Below, piece by piece: positions 5,465 to 12,916 of a stretch of DNA of 14,052 bases. Under the pieces are notes generated by a model. That model searched no databases and was not told the origin of the DNA. It was given only the letters and a program-made list of their open reading frames with translations. Each line of letters begins with the position of its first letter. Within the stretch, counting starts at the first letter, position 1. The stretch is taken from the NCBI RefSeq assembly GCF_000711955.1, contig NZ_JONR01000069.1:1-14052 (forward strand), written 5' to 3'. The translations under genes and the position numbers were made by a program. The stretch is from Nevskia soli DSM 19509. GTDB taxonomy: Bacteria > Pseudomonadota > Gammaproteobacteria > Nevskiales > Nevskiaceae.

Positions 5465-8034
5465 AACTGGTACTTCAGGAACACCTGCGCGAAGTCGCGA
5501 TCCGCATACGTATTGTAGACGCCGCCGCCCCAGTACCAGGTGTAACCGATGCTCAGCGAGAGCGGCTGGTGGTAGCGCAACTCGTACAGCGTGGCGACCT
5601 GCTTGCGGCCCTTGACGAAATTCCCCGCCGGCCCCGGCGAGATGCCGCCCACGTCCTGCGACCAGATGATGGTCGGCGTCAGCGTCACCCCCGGCACGAT
5701 CTGCTCGTACTTGAGCAGGCCGATGACGCGGTAGCCCCAGGACAGGGCCGTGGGATAGCCGGCGTGATCCTGCTGGTGCGGATTGAAGCGGATGCCGTCG
5801 GGCCCGTAGGAGCAGTCCGGGATGTTGGAGCAGCCCATGCGCGAACCGTCCGCGCCGGAGCCGTCCGCGCCGGCGGTGGGGCCATACGTCGAATTCGGCC
5901 CCTGCAATACCAGCTGGTCGTAGGACGGCAGGAACGGCACATACTCCGCGCCCAGTTCGTACAGCAGGATGATCTGGTCGGCGCCGATGGGATTGTCGGT
6001 GGCGCCGTAGACGCGGGTGGCGCCGAGGTTGAACTGGAAGTCCTGCATGCGCTGGTAGCCCTGGATGTAGCAGGGACTGCTGCGGTTGTAGGGATAGTAC
6101 GGGTGCTGGAACTTGTCGAAGTTGAACTGCGCGTCCTCGGCGCTGCCCGGTTGCGGATAGCAGGGCGTGTTCTGCCCCACCACGCCGCCCCGGTAGGGAA
6201 TGACGAAGTTGGGGAAGTAGCGCTGCGAGCCGGCGGCGTGGCCGATGACCAGGTCGTAGGTATCCTGCTGCGTCACGCGGCCCGAGGCATTGACCGCGTC
6301 GCTGCTGCCGTAGAGGACGCCGGCGCCGTTGGGGCCGTTGCCGAGGCCGTTCAGGCCCAGCGCGCCCAGCGGCCCGCTGGTGCCTTCGCAATTCACGCCC
6401 TGCTGGCCGCAGGCGGTGCCGGCATGGCCCAGTGCGGCGAAGGCCAGGTCGTGCGCGTCCACCTGCATCGGCTTGTTCGGACGGTAGGCGATCTCGCCCT
6501 GCAGCGAGTAGCTGCCGATGGTGGTGTTGAAGCTGAAGCCGGCGAGATGGATGTCCTCGGGATATTCCAGCACGTACTTGATGGTATCCAGGTCCAGCGC
6601 GTCGGAACGCGCATGGGCCGGGTCGCCGATGGCGAGCAGCGGAATGTTGGGGCAATCGAGCACGGTCGTGACGAGGTCGGTCGCGTCGTTGTGGCGCGCA
6701 TTGCCTTCCTTGCGCAGGCAGCTCGGGTAGGCCGAGAAGAAGCTGACGTAAGGCAGGTGCGAATGGTAGTTCTCGTAGTACAGCGAGAAATCGGTGCCGT
6801 TGTTGATGCTGTCGCTGTAATAGTCGAGCTTGATGCCGTACTGGCCCGAGGTGCGCGGCTCCCAGTCCGGCAGGCGCGAGATGGTGGCGCAGGTCGGCGT
6901 CAGCCCGGACAGCGGGTTGTCCAGCAGCTTGCCGATGCAGTCCGGATCCTGCGCGCTGCCGCCGAAGGTGCCGTTGAGCGTATTCGGCCCGGCGTTGCGG
7001 CTGCCCACGTTGATATCGGAGAAATAAGTCCCCGGCGCCGGCGCCTCGGTGGGCTGCCACTCGAACTGGTAGAAACCCTCGATGGTGCCGTTTTCGACCG
7101 GGCTGAACGACAGGTCGACCATGTTGAGCGGCGTGAACACCTCCTCCACCTGGCCGCCGATGCGGTAGAAGTTGTTGGCGTTGATCGGGTTGGCCGAGTT
7201 CACGCTGTTGATCTGCAGCGTGGTGCTCTCGCCCCAGTTGACCAGCTGGCGGCCGAGCTTGAACGTCAGTTCCTTGTCGCCCCACAGCGGCAGCTTGCCG
7301 AAGAAATAGCTGTCCAGGTACTGGAAATTGGTGCCGGCCTGCTCCAGCACGCCGCTGTCGGTGCGCTTGTTGCGCACCACCCCGCCGGGGCCGAAGAAGC
7401 GACCGGTCAGGGCGGTCCTGTTGAGCAGCGACACGGGCACGCCGAGCTGGGCCAGCCCGCCGACGACGGTGTTGACCAGCGGTACCGCGAGGGTGCTGCC
7501 GACGCGCCCCACCTGGTTGATGTTCTGCGGCGTGATCTCGTCCGGGTGGTACTCGGTGAAGTCGTTGTTGACCACGTCGTAGAAGAACAGGCCGCGGGCG
7601 AAGAAGCCGAAATTGCCCCAGGTCAGCGTCAGATCCGGCGTCACCTTCAGCGGCGCCTGGAACAGGTCGTACTTGTCGCGGTAATTCAGATCACCCTGGT
7701 CGCCGTTGCTGGAGGCCGAGCCCGGCGCGGCCACCAGGTGCTGCGCCGGGTAGATCTGGGTGCGGAACAGGCCCTGGCAGCTCTGGAACACCCCCGAGCA
7801 TACGTTCGGGTCGAGATTGCCCTTGCCGATCAGCGCCGAACTGGGCGCCTGCATGCGGATACCGACGCCGCCGGTGAAGGTGGTGTTGAGCACCCCTTTG
7901 ATCGGCTCCTGCGTCAGCGGCGGCGTGAAATCGAAGTCGATCGCCAGGGCCGGGCCGGCCAGCAGGACGCCGCCCAGCAATACGGACATGGCAAGCAAAC
8001 GGGCGGCGCGGACGCGCGGCGGCCTGGGCAGCAT
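5461..8034 (-). CDS. DUF1302-family outer-membrane protein, unusually long and Cys-rich
   Basis: The product is 857 residues. GGAGG at 8045-8049, 9-10 bases from ATG 8034, sets the start. The signal peptide has an Arg-rich n-region and hydrophobic core ending GPALA, with cleavage near residue 31. The mature start IDFDFTPP... GVLNTTFTGGVGIRMQ, the central KLGRQLVNWGEST and INANNFYRIGGQVEEVF stretches, and the C-terminal FAQVFLKYQF (final Phe) are typical of DUF1302 beta-barrels, often found with alkane, steroid or other hydrocarbon-degradation genes. Usual members as I recall are roughly 550-700 residues. This one carries long inserts with twelve cysteines (for example NVCSGVFQSC, TACGQQGVNC, MGCSNIPDC) and a small ADGSGADGS repeat, probably in extracellular loops. 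No DUF1329 partner lies in the window. It is divergent from the monooxygenase gene, so co-regulation is plausible. Uptake of a hydrophobic substrate is inferred. Confidence 0.88.
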   Translation of the reverse strand: MLPRPPRVRAARLLAMSVLLGGVLLAGPALAIDFDFTPPLTQEPIKGVLNTTFTGGVGIRMQAPSSALIGKGNLDPNVCSGVFQSCQGLFRTQIYPAQHLVAAPGSASSNGDQGDLNYRDKYDLFQAPLKVTPDLTLTWGNFGFFARGLFFYDVVNNDFTEYHPDEITPQNINQVGRVGSTLAVPLVNTVVGGLAQLGVPVSLLNRTALTGRFFGPGGVVRNKRTDSGVLEQAGTNFQYLDSYFFGKLPLWGDKELTFKLGRQLVNWGESTTLQINSVNSANPINANNFYRIGGQVEEVFTPLNMVDLSFSPVENGTIEGFYQFEWQPTEAPAPGTYFSDINVGSRNAGPNTLNGTFGGSAQDPDCIGKLLDNPLSGLTPTCATISRLPDWEPRTSGQYGIKLDYYSDSINNGTDFSLYYENYHSHLPYVSFFSAYPSCLRKEGNARHNDATDLVTTVLDCPNIPLLAIGDPAHARSDALDLDTIKYVLEYPEDIHLAGFSFNTTIGSYSLQGEIAYRPNKPMQVDAHDLAFAALGHAGTACGQQGVNCEGTSGPLGALGLNGLGNGPNGAGVLYGSSDAVNASGRVTQQDTYDLVIGHAAGSQRYFPNFVIPYRGGVVGQNTPCYPQPGSAEDAQFNFDKFQHPYYPYNRSSPCYIQGYQRMQDFQFNLGATRVYGATDNPIGADQIILLYELGAEYVPFLPSYDQLVLQGPNSTYGPTAGADGSGADGSRMGCSNIPDCSYGPDGIRFNPHQQDHAGYPTALSWGYRVIGLLKYEQIVPGVTLTPTIIWSQDVGGISPGPAGNFVKGRKQVATLYELRYHQPLSLSIGYTWYWGGGVYNTYADRDFAQVFLKYQF

Positions 8035-8218
8035 CCTGTTTTTCCTCCGAGCACTGCGGTTTTTTGAGCTGCCGGCGGATACCTGCCCTCTCCGGGGCGG
8101 CGCGCCGCTGACATAAAGTGCCTGTTCTTCAGCATAGGCGCCAGAGGTATCCGGAAAAAATGCGCATCGCGGACACGCGCTTGTGAGTTCCGGAAACCCC
8201 TCATTACGGGTAGACCAC

Positions 8219-8247
8219 TTGGCGAGCCCGGCGGTTTACCATAGCGA
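8219..8247 (+). promoter_or_regulatory. Possible weak promoter of the monooxygenase gene
   Basis: TTGGCG (8219-8224, 4 of 6) and TAGCGA (8242-8247, 3 of 6) are separated by exactly 17 bases. The predicted start near 8254 falls inside the adjacent inverted repeat. The match is poor, so another sigma factor or an activator may be involved. Confidence 0.25.
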
Positions 8248-8263
8248 GCGTCCTGTAACGCTC
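8246..8263. promoter_or_regulatory. Perfect inverted repeat GAGCGT-N6-ACGCTC, candidate operator
   Basis: Six-base perfect arms around CCTGTA, 18 bases before the monooxygenase ATG, in the roughly 250-bp divergent region shared with DUF1302. The position fits a repressor site over the transcription start; a small leader hairpin is the alternative. TCCGGAAA is also directly repeated in this region at 8150-8157 and 8189-8196. Confidence 0.45.
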
Positions 8264-8281
8264 CCTCGCAAGGCGTAACCG

Positions 8282-9811
8282 ATGGCCCCCGACGGTAATG
8301 CCGGTAACGCCGGCAAGCGATCCCCCAGCATCGCCATCATCGGCGGCGGCTTCGCCGGCCTTGCCATGGGCTATTACCTGAAGCAGGCCGGCATCGAATC
8401 CTTCACCATTTTCGAGAAGGCGCAGGACCTCGGCGGCGTGTGGCGCGAGAATACCTATCCCGGCGCCGCCTGCGACGTGCCCTCGCACCTCTACTCCTTC
8501 TCCTTCGAGCGGCACTACCCCTGGTCCTGCCGCTACGGCAAGCAGTCGGAAATCCTCGACTACGCCCGCCACGTCGCGAAGAAATACGAGCTGCGCGCGC
8601 ATTTCCGCTTCGGCAAGGAAGTCACCGGCGCCGAATACGACGCGCAGCGCGGCCTGTGGCGGGTGGGCTTCACCGATGGCGAAACCGTCGAAGCCGACAT
8701 CCTGGTCTCCGGCGTGGGCCAGCTGCACCGCCCCGCCTACCCCGACCTGCCCGGCCTCCAGCACTTCACCGGCACCGCCTTCCACTCCGCCCGCTGGGAT
8801 CACGGTTACGACTTCAGGGGCAAGACCGTCGCCGTCATCGGCACCGGCGCCAGCGCCGTGCAGTTCGTGCCGGAGCTGGCCAAGCGGGTGCAAAAGCTTT
8901 ACCTGTTCCAGCGCTCGCCCGGCTGGTGCATCCCCAAGTTCGATCGCGCCTTCAACGCCTTCGAGCGCTGGCTGCTGAACAATGTGCCCGGCGTCTACGA
9001 CCTCGATCGCGCCCGCATCTTCTGGCTGATCGAGTTCCTCGCCTCCTCCATGATCAGCCACGGCCTGCTCAGCAAGCTCGCCGACGGCACGCTCAAGCTG
9101 CTGTCCAGGATGCTGATGCGGGTGCAGGTGAAGGACCCGGCGCTGCGCCGCAAGCTGACCCCGGACTTCCCGGTGGGTTGCAAACGCACCCTGCTCTCCA
9201 ACGACTGGCTCCCAGCCCTGTCACGGCCGAACGTGGAGGTGGTGACCGAGGCCATCGCCGAAATCACCGCCGACGGCGTCAGGACCGCCGGCGGCGACCT
9301 GCGCAAGGTCGACGCCATCGTCTACGGCACCGGCTTCGCCGCCTCGCAGTTCCTGGCGCCGATGGACCTCAAGGGTGGCCAGGGCCAATCCCTGCGCGAG
9401 CTGTGGCGCGACGGTGCCGAGGCTTACCTCGGCGTCAGCGTCGCCGGCTTCCCCAACTTCTTCATGCTCTACGGCCCCAATACCAACCTCGGCGCCGGCT
9501 CCATCATCTACATGCTGGAAACCCAGGCCAGCTACATCGCCCAATGCGCAAGGCTATTGGAAGCTCAGGGACTGCGCTCGATGGAAGTGCGCGGCGAGGT
9601 ACAGCGCGACTACAACGCGGAACTGCAGCAGCGCAACCGCGGCACCACCTACGAATCCGGATGCCACAGCTGGTACATCGGGCCGGATGGCCGCAACACC
9701 AACAACTGGGTCGGCTACATGAGCGAATACGGGCGCCGCCTGCGCGCACCCAATGCGGACGACTACGTGCTGGAACCCGCACCGGCCCCGACGCAGGCGT
9801 TCGCAGCCTAG
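8282..9811 (+). CDS. Flavin monooxygenase, type I Baeyer-Villiger class
   Basis: The product is 509 residues, normal for the class. The FAD-binding Rossmann motif is IIGGGFAG (19-26) followed by GGVWRENTYPGAACDVPS (51-68). The Baeyer-Villiger fingerprint FXGXXXHXXXW(P/D) is complete as FTGTAFHSARWD (162-173). The NADPH-binding motif is VIGTGASA (185-192). GCKRTLLSNDW places Arg302 where BVMOs keep the catalytic arginine. The C-terminal third has YGTGF and GPNTNLG, as in cyclohexanone/hydroxyacetophenone-type enzymes. It should insert an oxygen next to a ketone carbonyl to give an ester or lactone, using NADPH and O2, in the cytosol. The ribosome binding site is weak (AAGGCG). It is convergent with the thioesterase (13-bp gap) and divergent from DUF1302. 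The true substrate cannot be read from the sequence. Confidence 0.93.
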   Translation: MAPDGNAGNAGKRSPSIAIIGGGFAGLAMGYYLKQAGIESFTIFEKAQDLGGVWRENTYPGAACDVPSHLYSFSFERHYPWSCRYGKQSEILDYARHVAKKYELRAHFRFGKEVTGAEYDAQRGLWRVGFTDGETVEADILVSGVGQLHRPAYPDLPGLQHFTGTAFHSARWDHGYDFRGKTVAVIGTGASAVQFVPELAKRVQKLYLFQRSPGWCIPKFDRAFNAFERWLLNNVPGVYDLDRARIFWLIEFLASSMISHGLLSKLADGTLKLLSRMLMRVQVKDPALRRKLTPDFPVGCKRTLLSNDWLPALSRPNVEVVTEAIAEITADGVRTAGGDLRKVDAIVYGTGFAASQFLAPMDLKGGQGQSLRELWRDGAEAYLGVSVAGFPNFFMLYGPNTNLGAGSIIYMLETQASYIAQCARLLEAQGLRSMEVRGEVQRDYNAELQQRNRGTTYESGCHSWYIGPDGRNTNNWVGYMSEYGRRLRAPNADDYVLEPAPAPTQAFAA

Positions 9812-9824
9812 GCGTTCCGGAACG
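9812..9824. other. 12-bp perfect palindrome filling a convergent gap
   Basis: CGTTCCGGAACG (9813-9824) is a perfect palindrome occupying all but one base between the monooxygenase stop (9809-9811) and the thioesterase stop (9825-9827). There is no loop and no T-run, so it is not a typical intrinsic terminator. Its core TTCCGGAA also occurs at 8188-8195 upstream of the same monooxygenase. Confidence 0.5.
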
Positions 9825-10283
9825 TCAGGACGCTTTCACCGGCGGCACCGTCGAGCGCACCTGGTAAACGCCGCGGCTCTCGGCGACGACCACGCCATCC
9901 GCCGTCTTCAGCTGCCCTTCCAGGATGAACTCGGCCTTGCCCTTCTCCGCCGCCTGCGCCGACAGCGAGGCGATGTGGATGTCGTCGAGCGCGATTTCCA
10001 CCGTCACGTCGCCCTTCGCCGGCTTGAGGAAACGCAGATCCAGTTCCTTGACGATGGGGTAGAACTTCGCGGCATCGAAGCTCGACAGGAACAGCGCTCC
10101 GCCCGGAATCTCCGCCAGGGTGAACAGCGCGCCCGCATACATGGTGCCGATATGGTTGCCGTTGCCGGCGAAGGGCATCAGGCACTTGACGTAGCCGCGT
10201 CGCAACTCGACCACCCGCAGGCCGCTGTTGGCGACGAACTTGATGCCGCCTTCCAGCATCTTCTTGGCGAGTTCCAGATCCAT
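9825..10283 (-). CDS. Hotdog-fold acyl-CoA thioesterase (PaaI/DUF4442-like)
   Basis: The product is 152 residues. GGAGGAG lies 10 bases upstream of ATG 10283, which I prefer over an ATG 27 bases further out. The motif NGNHIGTMYAGALFTLAE (about residues 41-58) is characteristic of this hotdog group: Asn/His-Gly at the substrate site and the long central helix carrying Glu58. It is followed by beta strands (YPIVKELDLRFLKPAKGDVT, EFILEGQLKTADGVVVAES). It would hydrolyse an acyl- or aryl-CoA thioester in the cytosol, probably as a homomultimer. It is the last gene of the leftward decarboxylase-like/GMC/thioesterase run. Substrate class is not determinable. Confidence 0.85.
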   Translation of the reverse strand: MDLELAKKMLEGGIKFVANSGLRVVELRRGYVKCLMPFAGNGNHIGTMYAGALFTLAEIPGGALFLSSFDAAKFYPIVKELDLRFLKPAKGDVTVEIALDDIHIASLSAQAAEKGKAEFILEGQLKTADGVVVAESRGVYQVRSTVPPVKAS

Positions 10284-10287
10284 TGTT

Positions 10288-10362
10288 CTATTTCTCCTCC
10301 AGCGTCCCAAGCAAATTCATCGTGATCCCCCCATCCATCGTCGGCAAGCTTATCTGTTCACT
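10288..10362 (-). pseudogene. Possible C-terminal remnant of a short-chain dehydrogenase gene
   Basis: Between the GMC stop (10368) and the thioesterase start is an open frame ending in TAG at 10288-10290. Its product (about 24 residues) contains QISLPTMDGGITM, reminiscent of the conserved VDGGxTM tail of short-chain dehydrogenases. The reading frame carries the thioesterase Shine-Dalgarno inside its last codons, as expected for a translationally coupled upstream gene. Upstream of this stretch the frame lies within the GMC gene and is a shadow. The similarity is short and the spacing from Gln to Asp is not exact, so this is tentative. Confidence 0.22.
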
Positions 10363-10367
10363 GCGAT

Positions 10368-12035
10368 TCAGGCCGCCAAGGCGGTTTCGTTCGCGGACCC
10401 GACCCGGCCCAGCGCATCCTCCAGAATCATCGCCGCGCCCTTCTCGCCGATCATCGTCGCCGCCGCATTGGTGTTGCCGCCGATCAGCGACGGCATGACC
10501 GAAGCATCCGCCACGCGCAATCCTTCCAGCCCGTGCACGCGCAGGCGCGGATCCACCACCGCCAGCGCATCCTGTCCCATCTTGCAGGTGCCGACCGGAT
10601 GGTAGATCGATTCCGCATGCCGTCGCACCCACTGGCGCAGTTCCTCGTCGCTCTGCACCGCGGGCCCCGGCGCCATCTCCACGTCGCGGTGCGCATCGAA
10701 CGCCGGTTGCGCCAGCACCTTGCGCGCCAGCTTGATGCCGCGCACCAGCCGCTCGATCTCGCGCGACTCGGCGCCGTAGTTGGGATCGATCAGCGGCGGC
10801 GCCAGCGGATCGGCGCTGTGCAGGCCGACATGGCCGCGCGACAGCGGCCGGTTGTCGTTGATGGCGATGGAATAGCCGTAGTGGCGGAACACCGGCCCCA
10901 GGCGCAGCCCGTGGTAGGCATTCACCACCGCGCCGAAGTGCCATTGCAGGTCGGGGACCGGCTCCTCCGGCAGCGAGCGCACGAAAGCGCCGGCCTCGAC
11001 CAGGTTGCTGGTGAGATAACCACGCCGGAAGAACGCATACAGCAGCAGCCCCAGTATCGCCTTGGGCCAGGAGGTGGGATGGAAGGAGAAGCCGACGCGG
11101 CTCTTCGCCTTGGTCACCAGGTATACGTCGAGATGATCCTGCAGGTTCTGGCCCACGCCCGGCAACTCGTGCTTCAGCGGGATGCCGTGCTTCTCCAGCT
11201 CCTCGCGCGGCCCGATGCCGGACAGCAACAGCAACTGCGGTGAATTGAAGGCGCCGCCGCTGAGCACCACCTCGCGCGTCGCGCGCACTTCGCAATCACG
11301 GCCGCGACGGCGGTATTGGACACCGACCGCGCGCCCATCCTCCAGCAGCACGCGCGTCGCATGCGCGCCGGTGACGACGGTGAGGTTGGGCCGCTGTTCG
11401 GCGCCGCGCAGGTAAGCCGCCGCATTGCTGCAGCGCTCACCGTTGCGGTGATAGCTGCGCAGCACGCCGTAGCCTTCCTGCTGCGCGCCGTTGAAGTCGC
11501 TGGTGTGCGGCAGCCCGGCCTGCTGGGCCGCATCGAGGAAGGCGCGGCTCAGCGGATTGAAGTGGCGCCGCTCGGCGATATTGAGCGGGCCACCCTTGCC
11601 GTGGAAACGCTGGTCGCGCGGCTCGCACACCGGCTCGTAGTTCTCCGACTGGCGGAAGTACGGCAGCACCTCTTCGTAGCCCCAGCCGGTGCAGCCGAGG
11701 CTGGCCCAGCGGTCGAAGTCCGAGGCGTGGCCGCGGATGTAGACCTGGGCATTGATGCTGCTGGAGCCGCCCAGCGTCTTGCCGCGCGGCTGGTAGAAAC
11801 GCCGACCGCCCATATGCGGCTGCGGCTCGCTCCAGAACTTCCAGTTGCAGAACCAGCCGCGCATCAGGGGGATCAGCCCGGACGGCATGCGGATGAACGG
11901 ATTCCAGTCGCGCGGTCCGGCCTCGAGCAGGCACACCGTGTACCGCCCGTTGGCACTAAGGCGGTTGGCCAGCACACAGCCGGCCGAACCGCCGCCGACG
12001 ATGACGTAGTCATAGCTTTGTGTCCTGGTGGTCAT
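10368..12035 (-). CDS. GMC-family FAD-dependent alcohol/choline dehydrogenase
   Basis: The product is 555 residues, the usual size for bacterial GMC oxidoreductases of the choline dehydrogenase/AlkJ group. The FAD motif is VIVGGGSAG (11-19). GMC signature 1 is PRGKTLGGSSSINAQVYIRG (83-102). The second signature region is LSGGAFNSPQLLLLSGIGP. The catalytic pair is His479 in YHPVGTCKMG and Asn521 in GGNTNAAATM. It should oxidise a primary or secondary alcohol to an aldehyde or ketone and pass electrons to a quinone or other acceptor. No signal peptide is seen. The start at 12035 has GGAG (12048-12045) 9 bases upstream, and that GGAG belongs to the palindromic repeat. Probably co-transcribed with the decarboxylase-like gene upstream and the thioesterase downstream. 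Confidence 0.93.
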   Translation of the reverse strand: MTTRTQSYDYVIVGGGSAGCVLANRLSANGRYTVCLLEAGPRDWNPFIRMPSGLIPLMRGWFCNWKFWSEPQPHMGGRRFYQPRGKTLGGSSSINAQVYIRGHASDFDRWASLGCTGWGYEEVLPYFRQSENYEPVCEPRDQRFHGKGGPLNIAERRHFNPLSRAFLDAAQQAGLPHTSDFNGAQQEGYGVLRSYHRNGERCSNAAAYLRGAEQRPNLTVVTGAHATRVLLEDGRAVGVQYRRRGRDCEVRATREVVLSGGAFNSPQLLLLSGIGPREELEKHGIPLKHELPGVGQNLQDHLDVYLVTKAKSRVGFSFHPTSWPKAILGLLLYAFFRRGYLTSNLVEAGAFVRSLPEEPVPDLQWHFGAVVNAYHGLRLGPVFRHYGYSIAINDNRPLSRGHVGLHSADPLAPPLIDPNYGAESREIERLVRGIKLARKVLAQPAFDAHRDVEMAPGPAVQSDEELRQWVRRHAESIYHPVGTCKMGQDALAVVDPRLRVHGLEGLRVADASVMPSLIGGNTNAAATMIGEKGAAMILEDALGRVGSANETALAA

Positions 12036-12044
12036 ACCGCCGCA

Positions 12045-12090
12045 CTCCGTTCGCCCCGAGTGCCCGCGCAGCGGGTGTATCGAGGGGCCA
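12045..12090. repeat. 46-bp palindromic (REP-like) repeat, copy 1
   Basis: Starts CTCCGTTCGCCCCGAG and ends ATCGAGGGGCCA. It is 45/46 identical, same orientation, to 14007-14052; the only difference is C12069 versus A14031. Inner arms CCCGC/GCGGG and outer arms GCCCC/GGGGC make a strong hairpin. It abuts the stop codon of the decarboxylase-like gene and supplies the GGAG ahead of the GMC gene. Confidence 0.85.
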
Positions 12091-12795
12091 TTACGGCACC
12101 ATCCCCTGCACCGGAACCAACGGCTCGACCTCCGCCACCGGAAAGATCATCCTGAAATCGGTGATCTTCATCGCCGCCACCACCTCGCCGCGGGCGAGAT
12201 CCGGGAAATAGCGCGCGTCGAAACGCCAGTTGCGCACCTTGGCGAAACGGAAATGCCCACGCGCCTCCGGCGCATAGGAATAGACCTTGCCCTCGCGCAG
12301 CTGCGACAGCGTGCGCAGCCTGCGCGGTACCCAGTGCCCCGGCGCCGGCAGGCGTGGACCGCGCGCTTCCAGTTCCAGTTCAGCGAAGACGGTGCCGTCG
12401 GCGGCGGTCAGCGCCACCTTGTCGACGCCGTCGGCGCCGTATTGCACGTCGAAGTCGCAGCGGTCCTTGGGTATGCCCCAGTTGACCTCGCCGTTCACCA
12501 CCGAAGCCCAGGTGGAGACGAAGATGCGCGAGATCGACAGGTTGCGGCGCTTGCCGATGGCCAGCGCCCCGGGGATGTACAGCAGTTCGTGGTAAGGCCC
12601 GACGTCGCCGGCCGAGTAATCCACGAACATGGCGTAGGCCAGCCGGCTACGGCCGAGGCGCGGGCAGCCTTGCGGCAGGAAGCTGCCCTGGTCGAGCACC
12701 TCGCGCGGCAGGCGCACCGCGAACAGGTAGCCCTGTCCGGACAGATCCCAGGGGGCGGGAGCGAGGGCGACGCTGGAAGGTCTGGATTGGGTCAT
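12091..12795 (-). CDS. Acetoacetate decarboxylase superfamily protein
   Basis: The product is 234 residues if started at MTQSRP (12795). ATG 12807, giving four more residues, is equally possible because neither has a clear Shine-Dalgarno. Much longer starts would run across the AraC gene. The motif VGPYHELLYIPG (Glu70) and the NWGIPK stretch (Lys110) correspond to the glutamate and Schiff-base lysine region of acetoacetate decarboxylase. The neighbouring second lysine of the classical enzyme (KK) is Asp111 here. The C-terminal part (FRFAKVRNWRFDARYFP, KITDFRMIFPVAEVEPL) also fits the fold. It could decarboxylate a beta-keto acid to a ketone or act in another Schiff-base reaction typical of the wider superfamily. 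It is the first gene of the leftward run and divergent from AraC. Confidence 0.75.
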   Translation of the reverse strand: MTQSRPSSVALAPAPWDLSGQGYLFAVRLPREVLDQGSFLPQGCPRLGRSRLAYAMFVDYSAGDVGPYHELLYIPGALAIGKRRNLSISRIFVSTWASVVNGEVNWGIPKDRCDFDVQYGADGVDKVALTAADGTVFAELELEARGPRLPAPGHWVPRRLRTLSQLREGKVYSYAPEARGHFRFAKVRNWRFDARYFPDLARGEVVAAMKITDFRMIFPVAEVEPLVPVQGMVP

Positions 12796-12871
12796 CGGAG
12801 GCGGCATTGGAGGAGTCTGGTTGCAGTGCAGCAGCTTAGAGAAGGCGCATCCGGTACTGGATGACACGCCG

Positions 12872-12906
12872 GGACAATTTATTGATAATTCCGGACAGGC
12901 ATTGTC
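12872..12906. promoter_or_regulatory. Candidate AraC-type binding site in divergent region
   Basis: GGACA occurs at 12872-12876 and 12893-12897, exactly 21 bp (two helical turns) apart, each followed 3-4 bases later by ATTG. This is the layout of tandem AraC half-sites. GACAAT (12873-12878) and ATTGTC (12901-12906) also form a perfect inverted repeat. The site overlaps the -35 of the AraC promoter and could control both divergent genes. Confidence 0.5.
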
Positions 12907-12910
12907 TACT
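12882..12910 (+). promoter_or_regulatory. Promoter of the AraC-family gene, probably leaderless
   Basis: TTGATA (12882-12887, 5 of 6), a 17-base spacer, and TCTACT (12905-12910, 4 of 6). The predicted transcription start is the A of ATG 12917, and no Shine-Dalgarno precedes it. Confidence 0.5.
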
Positions 12911-12916
12911 ACCCGC

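Noticed and set aside
4829..7285. 818-codon leftward frame overlapping DUF1302 and the LON-domain gene
   Set aside because: Gln/Arg/Pro-rich shadow in a different frame from DUF1302; no domain recognisable.
5335..8067. 910-codon open frame antisense to DUF1302
   Set aside because: Longer than the real gene but low-complexity Val/Ala/Arg/Gly with no motifs; it also overlaps the LON-domain gene end in the wrong frame.
8440..9867. 475-codon frame within the monooxygenase
   Set aside because: Shifted-frame shadow, Arg/Pro/Leu-rich; the monooxygenase frame has all catalytic motifs.
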